Shown: one piece after another, positions 8,348 to 17,027 of the stretch
Layout: every line of letters starts with the position of its first letter
Position numbering within the stretch: the first letter of the stretch is position 1
Source: Paenibacillus durus
GTDB lineage: Bacteria > Bacillota > Bacilli > Paenibacillales > Paenibacillaceae
Assembly (NCBI RefSeq): GCF_000756615.1
Contig: NZ_CP009288.1
Coordinates: 806,001-870,000, forward strand
Direction: 5' to 3'
Length of the DNA: 64,000 nt
Notes under the pieces: model-generated
Seen by the model: the letters and a program-made list of their open reading frames with translations, nothing else
Database searches by the model: none
What the model was told of the DNA's origin: nothing
Program-made: the position numbers and the translations under genes

Positions 8348-9448
8348 TTACTCCGTCCACACGATGGACTTACGCTGTTCATCACTGAGATTCCATAGCT
8401 GTTGGTATTTTCGCGGGACTTTGGTTCCGTACATTGAGGCTCCCTCAAAGGAGACGTACTCAAAACCATGCACATCCGTGAAATCCGCCTCGTCCAGATT
8501 GGCGAAGTCAAAGCGTATGCCACACAGGCCGGGTACACGGTGACCTTGTTCCCGATAAGCTTGTCCGCTGGCTTCTCTGAAATCGGCTCCCTGCAAATGA
8601 CTGTACCTAAAATCGGCATCGCTGAGCAGAGAGCCGCGAAAGCTGCCCCCTTCGATATGTGCTTCTTGCCACTGGCTTCCCATCAATACGCAGGAAAGAA
8701 ATTGGCTTCCCCGCAAATCACTTTGGCTGAAATCGTTATATCTCAGGTCTTTTTCAACGACGCGCAGATGAGGAAGAAAAAGATTTCTTAAATTTTCATA
8801 GATATATGGCTCTTCATTCGTCTGCATCAGTAGTTCTCTTACTTCGTCCGTATTGGGCATTTCTTGATCCTCAACATATACACATTCGCTGATATCCTTA
8901 TATTCGCCAGTACGAATGAACAAACGTTTCGCCTTATGAATGGCCTTGTACTCTGGGAGCTGCACGGCTTCTGTAATCGCCAAGTGAATGATGGAACTCA
9001 CAAATTGGTGGAAAAAGGGTGTGGCTTTCAGCATCAGTCGTTCGATATCGGCCGCATGGAGTACACCCATGTATTTCTTCCGATCTTGTTCAAGGGCTTC
9101 CAGCATGGTCGTAAAATGGGTATAGACCCAGGAGGCGTCATAGGATAACCGACAGTCGGCTTGATCTTCATACCATTTGCCAGAATAAGCCTCAACCATG
9201 TACAAGCAGGATTGCTCCAGGATCTGAGTTCGCAAAAAAGAATAGTGTATATAGGCAATGGGTTCTGTTTCCCCTTGCTGCTGCATCCTCAGAATATGAG
9301 AGCATAGCTTCTGAAAGGATGCCGTAAAATTCGAAATAAATTGAGCCTTGCCATGGTGAAACTCTGCCTCCAATGTCTCCATTTGTATTTCCAGCAAGGG
9401 CATGTAATGATGCTCGTAAAAATGCTGAAGCGCTTGTTGTTTATCCAT
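8348..9448 (-). CDS. Pentapeptide-repeat protein of the VgrG module
   Basis: 366 residues. The N-terminal 210 residues are helical (KQQALQHFYEHHYMPLLEIQMETLEAEFHH...) and unassigned. From about 240 the A(D/N)LxF periodicity of pentapeptide repeats appears (DLRGSQFLSCVLMGSQWQEA, GGSFRGSLLSDADFRYSHLQ, GADFREA, FANLDEADFTDVHGFEYV), giving a right-handed beta-helix. Clear paralogue of the gene at 57994-59145, with the same C-terminal ending (LSDEQRKSIVWTE versus LTKEQRETITWVE). GGAGGAGGG precedes the ATG. In type VI and phage-tail systems such proteins are often spike-associated; function here unknown. Confidence 0.7.
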   Translation of the reverse strand: MDKQQALQHFYEHHYMPLLEIQMETLEAEFHHGKAQFISNFTASFQKLCSHILRMQQQGETEPIAYIHYSFLRTQILEQSCLYMVEAYSGKWYEDQADCRLSYDASWVYTHFTTMLEALEQDRKKYMGVLHAADIERLMLKATPFFHQFVSSIIHLAITEAVQLPEYKAIHKAKRLFIRTGEYKDISECVYVEDQEMPNTDEVRELLMQTNEEPYIYENLRNLFLPHLRVVEKDLRYNDFSQSDLRGSQFLSCVLMGSQWQEAHIEGGSFRGSLLSDADFRYSHLQGADFREASGQAYREQGHRVPGLCGIRFDFANLDEADFTDVHGFEYVSFEGASMYGTKVPRKYQQLWNLSDEQRKSIVWTE

Positions 9449-9468
9449 ATGGCTGATCCCTCCTCCAA

Positions 9469-10992
9469 TTAGTTCATTTTGATTTCAGTCCCGGAGAAGG
9501 TTGTCGTTTTATCCAGCGTAATGCTGTTGCCATTGCCGGAAAGCTCGATTTTCCCGGCAGACAGCTGAAGAGTGCCTGATGACATCGAGAGCTGGGAGGT
9601 TGCGCTGATATTGATATTTTTTCCACTTACAATATCAATTCCACTTTGGTCGCTGATCGTAATGGACATATCACTAGCGGAAATCACGATTTTATCCGGA
9701 GCCAGCATAATTTCCTTACCATATTTGGTCCGCAGCGTCTTAATGGCAGGGTCAGCCATTCGATCTGGCGCAGGAGCTGCTGCCGGCAGAGATGAAGAAG
9801 AGTTTGATCCGTCAGTCGAAGCAGATGCAGTCGGATGCGCTGAGATTGTTGTTCGATGTCCAGAAGTCGGAGCCGATTCTCCTGACGAATGCTGCGGTTC
9901 CCTTTTGACTGAGCTGATGGCGTAGCCTTCTTCCTCCTTGTAGCTGGGGAAATAGATGCGGATACTGTCGTTTTCCTCTGGCATGCAGTACCAGCCCGTG
10001 TTATCTGCAGACGCATAGATAGTAGAGTAGGGGAACCAATAGTCGGTGTTCGGGTCCTGCTGATCGTCCATGTCCAGCTTGGCGCGGATTTTATCCCGGT
10101 GAACGCTGAGTACCTTGCCTTGAATGGAAGCCCCGATGATCGAGCGGTTATACTCTTTAATGGGACGTATTCCGCTTCGCGGGGACAGCTTGCACGTATG
10201 CGTCAATACACTGTCCTTCATTTCCATCAACACTTCGGCCACCAGCAGGTGATGACCCTTAAAGGTAACTTCATAGCCGGGTTCCAGCAAAGCTTCCGTC
10301 TTCACCTCATACTGGATAAAATCCTCATCCCGCACGCCGGGAATATGATTGTCCGAGGCGGTCTGGAAATCCGCAATCCGTTTGGACATCTTATATTGGG
10401 CCGCTGTGATTTCTCCTTTGCTCAGACCCATGGGCAGGCCAACATAAAACTTGGGCACTCCATAACCCACCGCAGGAATGAGCGGAGAATAGAAGTGGGA
10501 AGCCATCCGTTTTAGAAATTGCCAGTCAGTTTCATCGTATTGCATAATAAACGTGCCTATGGGTGTATTGTGGGTTACGACATCCAGCGCTTCCGCTTTG
10601 GGGTAAGCAGACAAAAGGCTCTCAATAAGGCCGTTATAGGTAAGCTTGGGATTTTGAAAAGACCGCTTATGCCGCTTGATGTCAAGCTCGTATGTATGAG
10701 ATATTGCTTCAAAGGTCAGGTAATGGACGCCGTGAACCACGTTCTCCTCCACATCCAAGACAATGCCCCGAAAGAGGGGATGGCGGTTGCCGGAGTTGTC
10801 CGTGACAAAGGCTTTGACCTGAGTCTCTTCATCCGAAGCTCGTATGTAGCTCTCGCGTCTTTCATCGGAAATAATTCCCGTACAGATCATGCGGGCGTGG
10901 TCGTTTACGGTTTTCACAATTTTAAGCTCCTGAAGATGAGTAAATTCATAGGGCATGATTTCGATATGACCGTAAGTTATGGTGTCTTTCAT
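9469..10992 (-). CDS. VgrG/gpD-like spike protein without toxin domain
   Basis: 507 residues. A gp27-like domain (motif TFIMQYDETDWQFLKRMAS) runs to about residue 270. An OB-fold segment (IQGKVLSVHRDKIRAKLDMDDQQDP..WFPYSTIY) follows at 285-370. A low-complexity Ser/Ala/Thr/Pro linker (about 375-420) leads to a beta-strand stalk (DKIVISASDMSITISDQSG...) ending with KTTTFSGTEIKMN. No effector domain, so probably a structural spike. First gene of the leftward operon and paralogous to 56411-57967. The linker is highly Ser-rich and is the most divergent part. Confidence 0.8.
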   Translation of the reverse strand: MKDTITYGHIEIMPYEFTHLQELKIVKTVNDHARMICTGIISDERRESYIRASDEETQVKAFVTDNSGNRHPLFRGIVLDVEENVVHGVHYLTFEAISHTYELDIKRHKRSFQNPKLTYNGLIESLLSAYPKAEALDVVTHNTPIGTFIMQYDETDWQFLKRMASHFYSPLIPAVGYGVPKFYVGLPMGLSKGEITAAQYKMSKRIADFQTASDNHIPGVRDEDFIQYEVKTEALLEPGYEVTFKGHHLLVAEVLMEMKDSVLTHTCKLSPRSGIRPIKEYNRSIIGASIQGKVLSVHRDKIRAKLDMDDQQDPNTDYWFPYSTIYASADNTGWYCMPEENDSIRIYFPSYKEEEGYAISSVKREPQHSSGESAPTSGHRTTISAHPTASASTDGSNSSSSLPAAAPAPDRMADPAIKTLRTKYGKEIMLAPDKIVISASDMSITISDQSGIDIVSGKNINISATSQLSMSSGTLQLSAGKIELSGNGNSITLDKTTTFSGTEIKMN

Positions 10993-11560
10993 GGGGATCT
11001 GTCTCCTTATTTAAAGGTTTATCTGTACTACCGGTTTGGAAAATCCAGTATATGCATATATCGGTTAAAACAGAGCTTCAGTTTACAAAATGACCCACTA
11101 ATTGAGGGATTTTCAATGTGTATTTTTGGAAGGTGAGTATAATTTGCGGAATCGACAAGGGAGGAGGAGGCATATATCCTTTTCACCGTCTCGACACATG
11201 TGGAGTGCGTGGCTTTGTTGGTGAGGTCTTAGTAGTAAAAAAGCAATTAAAGTAATATCAGAGCTAAAAAGCTAAAATTCACCAAAAGCTGAGCGAGAAT
11301 CAAGAGTGTCCTCTTGTTTCCCTCAGCTTTTTTCTCCTCCTCTTAATTGCATTTTTGCCGCTCTTCCCCCTCTTCTGATCCTGTGTTTCTACTTTTTCTT
11401 ATGCAAACTTACCCAAAACAAATAATTTTGTAGTTTTTGACGGGCTTGTTCCCCGGCTCCCACCGGAGTTTGGTCGCTTTTTTGTATAAGGGGAGGAAGC
11501 TTTTTCCACTCTGTCGAATTAACTTATTAATTGTCAAAATGATCAGAATGGAGTCCCGAC
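10993..11560. other. Intergenic region between divergent toxin and restriction operons
   Basis: Holds the promoters of both operons, which I cannot place confidently, and a terminator-like hairpin at 11284-11333. No coding frame with a convincing start is seen. A purine-rich AGGGAGGAGGAGG at about 11159 looks like a ribosome site but leads to no ORF. Confidence 0.4.
11284..11333 (+). terminator. Orphan rho-independent terminator-like hairpin
   Basis: Arms aaaagctgag (11284-11293) and ctcagctttt (11322-11331) enclose a second small hairpin (caagag/ctcttg, 11301-11316). The plus-strand 3' side runs TTTTTTCTCC. No plus-strand gene lies immediately upstream, so it may attenuate a leader transcript for the restriction operon or be a relic. 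Confidence 0.55.
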
Positions 11561-12268
11561 ATGATTAAGAACTTATTTTCATTTCTCAAGAAAAACGCTA
11601 CCTCAAATCCGCTCCAAAAGGTGAGTAAGCCTCAACCATCCAAGACTCGCCCAAAGGTAGAGCCCGCTCGTATTGGGGAATTAGGAGAGCATAAGATCAA
11701 TATCCAACTCGACCAACTACCCAAGGAATGCAAATCTTTAAGCGATCTATTGGTCCTGAACCCCAAGTCTCGTACCGGCTACTCCCAAATCGATCATCTC
11801 GTTATCTCTCCATATTGCCTGTTTGTCATCGAAACCAAAAACTACAACGGTGAAATCAAAGGTGGGCGTTCCGATAAACAATGGACGGTGAGCAACCGTT
11901 ATAAAATGTATAATCCACTCAAGCAAAACTACGGTCATATTAAGGCGATTGAGAATTTGCTGAAGGATGTCCCTACAGTGAGGTTCATTTCGATGATTTC
12001 GTTCACGATGAGATGCCGATTTAGTATAGATCCAGAACTTCGCAAAATTCATTCGGACGAGCTTATCGTCTATGATGTGGAACTAAGCGAGTTCATTTCC
12101 AGAAAGCTGCTACGATTGAAGACAGAAAATCCCGAGCCCCTATTTACTCAGGAACAGGTCCAAGGAATCTATGACCAACTGCTTCAGGCTAATATCACCG
12201 ATCCAGAGATTCGCAAACTTCATGTAGAGAAGATCACAGCAAACAAAGGGAAAACAGCGACGAAATAA
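11561..12268 (+). CDS. NERD-domain nuclease-related protein
   Basis: 235 residues. The NERD signature is clear: ARIGELGEHKINIQLDQL at about 45-60, SQIDHLVISPYCLFVIETKNYNGEIKGG at about 90-120, then WTVSN. These supply the D and ExK residues of a PD-(D/E)xK-like nuclease fold. It is the first gene of a plus-strand set, 33 bases before the McrB-like gene, so it likely acts as an extra nuclease or DNA-binding partner of the McrB/DUF2357 pair. The basic, Pro/Lys-rich N-terminus (residues 1-40) is probably disordered. ATG at 11561 is preceded by a weak site. Confidence 0.75.
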   Translation: MIKNLFSFLKKNATSNPLQKVSKPQPSKTRPKVEPARIGELGEHKINIQLDQLPKECKSLSDLLVLNPKSRTGYSQIDHLVISPYCLFVIETKNYNGEIKGGRSDKQWTVSNRYKMYNPLKQNYGHIKAIENLLKDVPTVRFISMISFTMRCRFSIDPELRKIHSDELIVYDVELSEFISRKLLRLKTENPEPLFTQEQVQGIYDQLLQANITDPEIRKLHVEKITANKGKTATK

Positions 12269-12301
12269 TTAATATTATTTGCACTAAAGGAGTTATCTGA
12301 A

Positions 12302-14491
12302 ATGATCAAACAACTTAGAAGTTGGTGGAAGGACACAGAGATACCAGATCTAATCGGTCGGAAGAAAGTTGACTTTTCTGTCTTTCGTGATGGTACCCAT
12401 ATCCCAGTAGAGTTCCACTCGGATTTTTTGGATGCAAATCAAGGGCAATTACCGAACTTAGGTGAAAGTCGGAAGGTTAAGTTGATCTATAAAGATCATA
12501 GCTTTGAAGCTACCTTAGTCAAGATAGATCAAGTATCTGCAGGGAGGGAGGCTCTTCAGCTTCGCTATAATGGAAATCAAACGTTGAAGGATTTTTTAGC
12601 TCAAACATTCTCTCGTTCCTATTCCTACATAATGCAAGAAAGAACGAATCAACAAGCAGGGGATGCGAAAAAGCCACAGGTTGTCGTACCGGAGGATCAA
12701 GCGGAGTACATAGATTTCTTTGCGACTGAGGTACCTTACGAATACCGTTTAGAATTCTTAACCTATCAAGCGAAGCCTAATGTCTGGTGGGTCAACCAAG
12801 GGTCAACCATTCAGGCAGAGAAGGAAGAGGGAATCTTATGGGCGCCTTTAGTAAATTCACAAGGCCGAAAGCTGTATCATTGGGAAACCATGAAGGAAGT
12901 CAAGCAAGGAGATATCATTCTTCATTATTCGAATAAAGCCATCCGCTACATAAGTCAGGTAACGGATGCCGCGATAGACGCACCGAAGCCAGGGTCCATG
13001 GCAAATACGAACTGGCAAGAAGAAGGCCGATTAGTTCGGACCAAGTACGAGGAGCTTGTTCCCCCTATTATGCTTCAGCAGTTTAATCAGCAAATTATGC
13101 GACTAAATATTATCCAAGGTCCACTTCATTCTGGAGGCGGGGTTAATCAAGGATATTTGTTTCGTTTTTCAAGACAAGGTCTTCAAGTTCTTCAGGCCCT
13201 CACACCAGACGTTAATTGGCCTGATTTCACAATCCTAGATCAAGATGAGTCTACTTCCTCTTCGGAGAGCTCATATGAGGTGATTCCTATTCTACCGCCG
13301 CCAGATTCTAGTATTTCAACATTCCTTCACCAAATCCAATCCTACATCATCCAAAAAGGCTTCTTCTTCCCTGAACACCTCATTGAGAACTTTTACCTCT
13401 CCCTCAAAACCAAGCCCTTTGTAATCTTGGCAGGGATTTCGGGTACGGGGAAGACTCGTCTGGTTAAGCTTTTTGCTGAGGCCCTTGGGGCAACAGGGGA
13501 CAATGGTCAGTTTACTTTAATTCCGGTCCGGCCCGATTGGAGCGACCCTTCTGATCTGCTCGGGTACAAAGACCTTTCGGGCAGGTTCAAACCCGGCCCT
13601 CTTACCGAGGTGTTAGTGGAGGCACGGAAGCCAGAGAATCAGCATAGGCCTTATTTTATCTGTCTAGATGAAATGAACTTGGCTCGAGTGGAGCATTATT
13701 TTAGCGACTTGTTAAGCGTGTTGGAAACGCAAGATTGGCAGGAGGGAAAGATTCGAACGCAAGGCCTCTTATCTCCTACAATGCTCGATACTCTTGAGGA
13801 TCAAGCCAAGTACGGGAACCTTTCTATACCGGAGAATGTCTTCTTGATTGGAACGGTTAACATGGATGAAACGACGCATCCTTTTAGCAAAAAAGTACTG
13901 GATCGAGCCAATACATTAGAGTTCAACTATATTAATTTACAACAGTATCCGGAGTTCAATGAGCCGGAGAATCTGAGTGAAAGCAACGATCTCTCTGAAC
14001 TGAACCACCTTTTTCTACGATCGGATTATTTGCAGTTGATTGACGCTTACGATGCTAATAAAAAGCTGATTATCCGGACAACGGAAAGATTGGTTAAGAT
14101 CAACGCATTACTTGAGGATATCCACGCTCATGTGGGCTTTCGGGTACGCGATGCGATTTGCTTCTATATGATCTATAACGAACGGTACAAGCTTATGAGT
14201 GAAGAAGAGGCCTTTGATTGGCAACTGCTTCAAAAGATTTTGCCGCGAATCCAAGGGAGCCACTCCTCGGTTCGTCGAGTTTTGTTGAACTTGATTAAAG
14301 GAGCGCTAGGCAATGGAAGTGGCGTTACGGTAAATATTCAAGAGTTGATGGAGGACGCCTCCCCACTTTACTCGAGATGGAACGCAGGTCAAACACCACC
14401 CATGGCTAAGCATCCGCAAAGTGCACGTAAATTGGCTTTTATGCTTAGGAGGCTGGAGGAAGATGGATTCACCTCATACTGGCTCTCTTAA
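12302..14491 (+). CDS. McrB-like AAA+ GTPase with EVE-like modified-base reader
   Basis: 729 residues. Residues about 150-230 read like an EVE/PUA-type domain (KPNVWWVNQGSTIQAEKEEGILWAPL...KQGDIILHYSNKAIRYISQV), the kind that binds modified bases. From about 370 the McrB AAA+ module follows. Its parts are Walker A GISGTGKTRL, a specific loop RPDWSDPSDLLGYKDLSGRFKPGPL, Walker B YFICLDEMNLARVEHYFSDLLSVLE, and the sensor segment FLIGTVNMDETTHPFSKKVLDRA. It should hydrolyse GTP (by family) to drive the partner nuclease after binding modified DNA. The 3' end overlaps the DUF2357 gene by 29 bases, indicating translational coupling. Role: anti-phage restriction of modified DNA. Confidence 0.85.
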   Translation: MIKQLRSWWKDTEIPDLIGRKKVDFSVFRDGTHIPVEFHSDFLDANQGQLPNLGESRKVKLIYKDHSFEATLVKIDQVSAGREALQLRYNGNQTLKDFLAQTFSRSYSYIMQERTNQQAGDAKKPQVVVPEDQAEYIDFFATEVPYEYRLEFLTYQAKPNVWWVNQGSTIQAEKEEGILWAPLVNSQGRKLYHWETMKEVKQGDIILHYSNKAIRYISQVTDAAIDAPKPGSMANTNWQEEGRLVRTKYEELVPPIMLQQFNQQIMRLNIIQGPLHSGGGVNQGYLFRFSRQGLQVLQALTPDVNWPDFTILDQDESTSSSESSYEVIPILPPPDSSISTFLHQIQSYIIQKGFFFPEHLIENFYLSLKTKPFVILAGISGTGKTRLVKLFAEALGATGDNGQFTLIPVRPDWSDPSDLLGYKDLSGRFKPGPLTEVLVEARKPENQHRPYFICLDEMNLARVEHYFSDLLSVLETQDWQEGKIRTQGLLSPTMLDTLEDQAKYGNLSIPENVFLIGTVNMDETTHPFSKKVLDRANTLEFNYINLQQYPEFNEPENLSESNDLSELNHLFLRSDYLQLIDAYDANKKLIIRTTERLVKINALLEDIHAHVGFRVRDAICFYMIYNERYKLMSEEEAFDWQLLQKILPRIQGSHSSVRRVLLNLIKGALGNGSGVTVNIQELMEDASPLYSRWNAGQTPPMAKHPQSARKLAFMLRRLEEDGFTSYWLS

Positions 14492-16886
14492 TCAGGCCGT
14501 TGAATTGCTCCGTGTAGACACGGAGCTTTTCACACTATACCTTCAAGGTCGCCCTTATCATCCTACAGTGGAGACGCTACAGCTGCATCGTTCTTCTGAT
14601 CAGGAGTGGGTGAACGCTCAGCTTGGTCTCTTTAGTTCCGAAAAAGTTGGCGAAGCTCAGATTAAAGTCTTTTCGCCTAACGTAGGAGGGATGGTGGATT
14701 GGCAGCCGGGAGAGTCTACCTTTCCATGTTTTTATGAGACCCAATCGTATGAGTTGGTTATTCAGAAGAAGGCGCCTGGCAATCTTTCTTTTTATCATGA
14801 AAATGTATTGCTTCGGCAAGCCATCAAGCCTTTAGGCGAATCTATTCTTGCGGGTGTCCTGAATTTTGGGAATGAGGTCGGCCTAACAGAATGGGAAATA
14901 AGAAGCGAGGGGCAGACTTTGCTACGGGTTGAAATGGAAATTTTCCCCTCGAAGATGGATTATAAGCAGGATTATCAGAATATTTTGAATGAAGTGAATG
15001 AGCAGATATACAATTTAGCGTTTGATTTTTTGCGTAAAACCTACCAAATGACAGGGCTTCGGGAGACGCAGCATCAGAGTTTGACGGAGTTTTTTACCAT
15101 TTTGCAGCATGTATTTAGGCAGCTCTTAGATGCAGTTGAGCGAATTAAAAACAATCCCAATCATGCGCTTCTTCAGGATCGCCGTCTAGTTGATGCCAAT
15201 CGGGTGAAGAAAGCAGGAAGAGAGAATGTCCGAGAATTAGCGAGGCATCCTGAACGCTTAAGAGAAGACATGACTTATGGATTCCTGTCTATTGGGGATC
15301 GAAAATACACAGCTACTCATTTAATGGAGACGCGTAGACGTCTCTCCTATGATACGAATGAGAACCGGTTCATCCGCTGGATGCTGGAACGAATTCATGG
15401 GAAGCTGAAGGAACTGAGGGCCCGCTGGAAGGAGAAAAGCCGCACTCAAGACCCACTGCTGATGAAGAGGATAGACACGATGATCGCCCAGTTGGAGCGG
15501 TTAATGAAAGTGGATTTTTTGCAAGAAGTTGGGGCACTCAAACAGATGTCCGTCACGCTTGTTCTCCAAATGGCACCGGGATATCGGGAAGTGTATCGGT
15601 GTTATTTGATGCTCTTAAAGGGCTTATCTATCCAAAGTGATTTATTCCGCTTATCCATGAAGGATGTGGCTCAGCTCTATGAGTATTGGTGCTTTTTGAA
15701 GCTGAATCAATTGTTAGGACAGAAGTATAAGCTGGTAAAGCAGGACATCATCAAGGTGAATCGCAATGGAATTTTCGTGACTTTGGATCGCTCGCGGAGT
15801 GCTCAGATGGTCTATGAGAATCCTGCGAACGGAGAACAGTTTATTTTGTACTATAACGCGATTCCTAGCTCGGAACAGACCCCGACTCTGAGTCAGCGCC
15901 CGGATAATGTCCTTACTCTGAAGAAGAAGGATGCTGGCAAAGTCAAAGAATACAAGTATGTGTTCGATGCGAAATACCGACTGAATCCAGCGTATGAGGG
16001 AACCCCATACCACAAAGTTTACGGTCAGCCTGGACCTGAAGAAGACGATATTAATACGATGCACAGGTACCGAGACGCCATTGTCTATCAGGAGAAAGGC
16101 TCAGGGGAATATGAACGAAGCATGTTTGGGGCCTACGTGTTATTTCCTTATCCTGACGAAGAGCGGTTTAAGAGCCACCGATTATATAAAAGCATCGAAC
16201 TTTTGAATATTGGAGCTTTGCCATTTTTGCCTAATTCTACAAACTTGGTTGAGCAATTCTTAGATGAAATTATCCAAGATAGTCCGGAAAAAGCCTTTGA
16301 ACGCTCAACCCGGCCGCGCGGAACTAAAGAGTACTATGCTAACAAGCTCACAGGTAAAAATGTTTTAGTTGGTTCTGTCCGAGGACCCGAGCAAGTGAAG
16401 ACTGCTTTGGAGCACTCCTTCTATCATGTACCATTAGAGAATCTTTCTGACGAAAAGATACTAACCCAAATTGAATATGTAGCCATGTGCCAATCCAGAA
16501 AAAAGTTTAATGATCCTGCAAAAACGGGAATTCACTGGGTAGGTAAAATAGCGGATTGGAAGGTGCTGCGGCGTAAAGAGATAAGGGAAATCCCATCTAA
16601 GCCCGATAAGGAAGATAAACTTTATGTGAGATTTACGGTTGAGAAATGGATGAGGAGAGAGACCCCCATTGCGCTAGGAGGACAAAGGGTATACACGGTC
16701 TTGTTTACGAGTAAATATATTCTAGATCGAGCACTTGAAATCGCTGAGCTTCGCCTAGAAACGGAGGAAAACCTTCGCGAATGGCGTGAAAAGCGCAGAA
16801 GAGGCAAAGTGAAAGTGAAATTAGATCATGCGCAGTTTGTGGATTTAGGCAAGGTGGTGGAGGTTCAATATACTCAAGGTGAGTGA
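14463..16886 (+). CDS. DUF2357 / PD-(D/E)xK McrC-like nuclease subunit
   Basis: 807 residues from ATG 14463, chosen because GGAGGCTGGAGGA sits just upstream; a longer frame from 14421 has no site. The N-terminal half matches DUF2357, which is found fused to McrC-like subunits (around residues 180-330: NEVNEQIYNLAFDFLRKT, NRFIRWMLERIHGKL). The C-terminal half has the nuclease core with YVFDAKYRLNP (D-A-K, about residue 505), preceded by a conserved YNAIP segment, and followed by MHRYRDAIVY and GAYVLFPYP typical of this group. It pairs with the overlapping McrB-like ATPase to form the cutting complex. No frameshift or missing catalytic residue seen. Confidence 0.8.
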   Translation: MDSPHTGSLNQAVELLRVDTELFTLYLQGRPYHPTVETLQLHRSSDQEWVNAQLGLFSSEKVGEAQIKVFSPNVGGMVDWQPGESTFPCFYETQSYELVIQKKAPGNLSFYHENVLLRQAIKPLGESILAGVLNFGNEVGLTEWEIRSEGQTLLRVEMEIFPSKMDYKQDYQNILNEVNEQIYNLAFDFLRKTYQMTGLRETQHQSLTEFFTILQHVFRQLLDAVERIKNNPNHALLQDRRLVDANRVKKAGRENVRELARHPERLREDMTYGFLSIGDRKYTATHLMETRRRLSYDTNENRFIRWMLERIHGKLKELRARWKEKSRTQDPLLMKRIDTMIAQLERLMKVDFLQEVGALKQMSVTLVLQMAPGYREVYRCYLMLLKGLSIQSDLFRLSMKDVAQLYEYWCFLKLNQLLGQKYKLVKQDIIKVNRNGIFVTLDRSRSAQMVYENPANGEQFILYYNAIPSSEQTPTLSQRPDNVLTLKKKDAGKVKEYKYVFDAKYRLNPAYEGTPYHKVYGQPGPEEDDINTMHRYRDAIVYQEKGSGEYERSMFGAYVLFPYPDEERFKSHRLYKSIELLNIGALPFLPNSTNLVEQFLDEIIQDSPEKAFERSTRPRGTKEYYANKLTGKNVLVGSVRGPEQVKTALEHSFYHVPLENLSDEKILTQIEYVAMCQSRKKFNDPAKTGIHWVGKIADWKVLRRKEIREIPSKPDKEDKLYVRFTVEKWMRRETPIALGGQRVYTVLFTSKYILDRALEIAELRLETEENLREWREKRRRGKVKVKLDHAQFVDLGKVVEVQYTQGE

Positions 16887-16904
16887 GCCTATAGATATCT
16901 GCAC

Positions 16905-16975
16905 AAGTCAGGGTGCCAAAATCGTAATGCTGGCGTAGGATACCAAAATCAAAGACCCCCACATTCTGGCGCAGT
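16905..16975. repeat. Two diverged direct repeats, possible transposon-end relic
   Basis: Between the DUF2357 gene and the next terminator, tgccaaaatcgtaatgctggcg and taccaaaatc...cattctggcg appear as tandem diverged copies. Such CAAAATC/CTGGCG pairs resemble end-repeats of some insertion sequences, but no transposase is adjacent. A low-confidence reading. Confidence 0.3.
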
Positions 16976-16999
16976 TGAAGGCGGGTATGTAAATGAGAT

Positions 17000-17027
17000 A
17001 AGAGCGGGTTTCCTCAAACCCGCTCTT
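17000..17027. terminator. Bidirectional hairpin between convergent genes
   Basis: A perfect 12-bp stem (17000-17011 with 17016-17027, arms aagagcgggttt / aaacccgctctt) with a 4-base loop. It sits where the restriction operon and the MoxR/DUF2201 operon converge and overlaps the stop codon of the latter. It has only short T runs, so termination strength is uncertain. Confidence 0.6.

Noticed and set aside
3393..10992. Full type VI secretion system or prophage tail
   Set aside because: Only spike, tip and effector genes are present; no sheath, tube, baseplate wedge, tail tape measure or ATPase.
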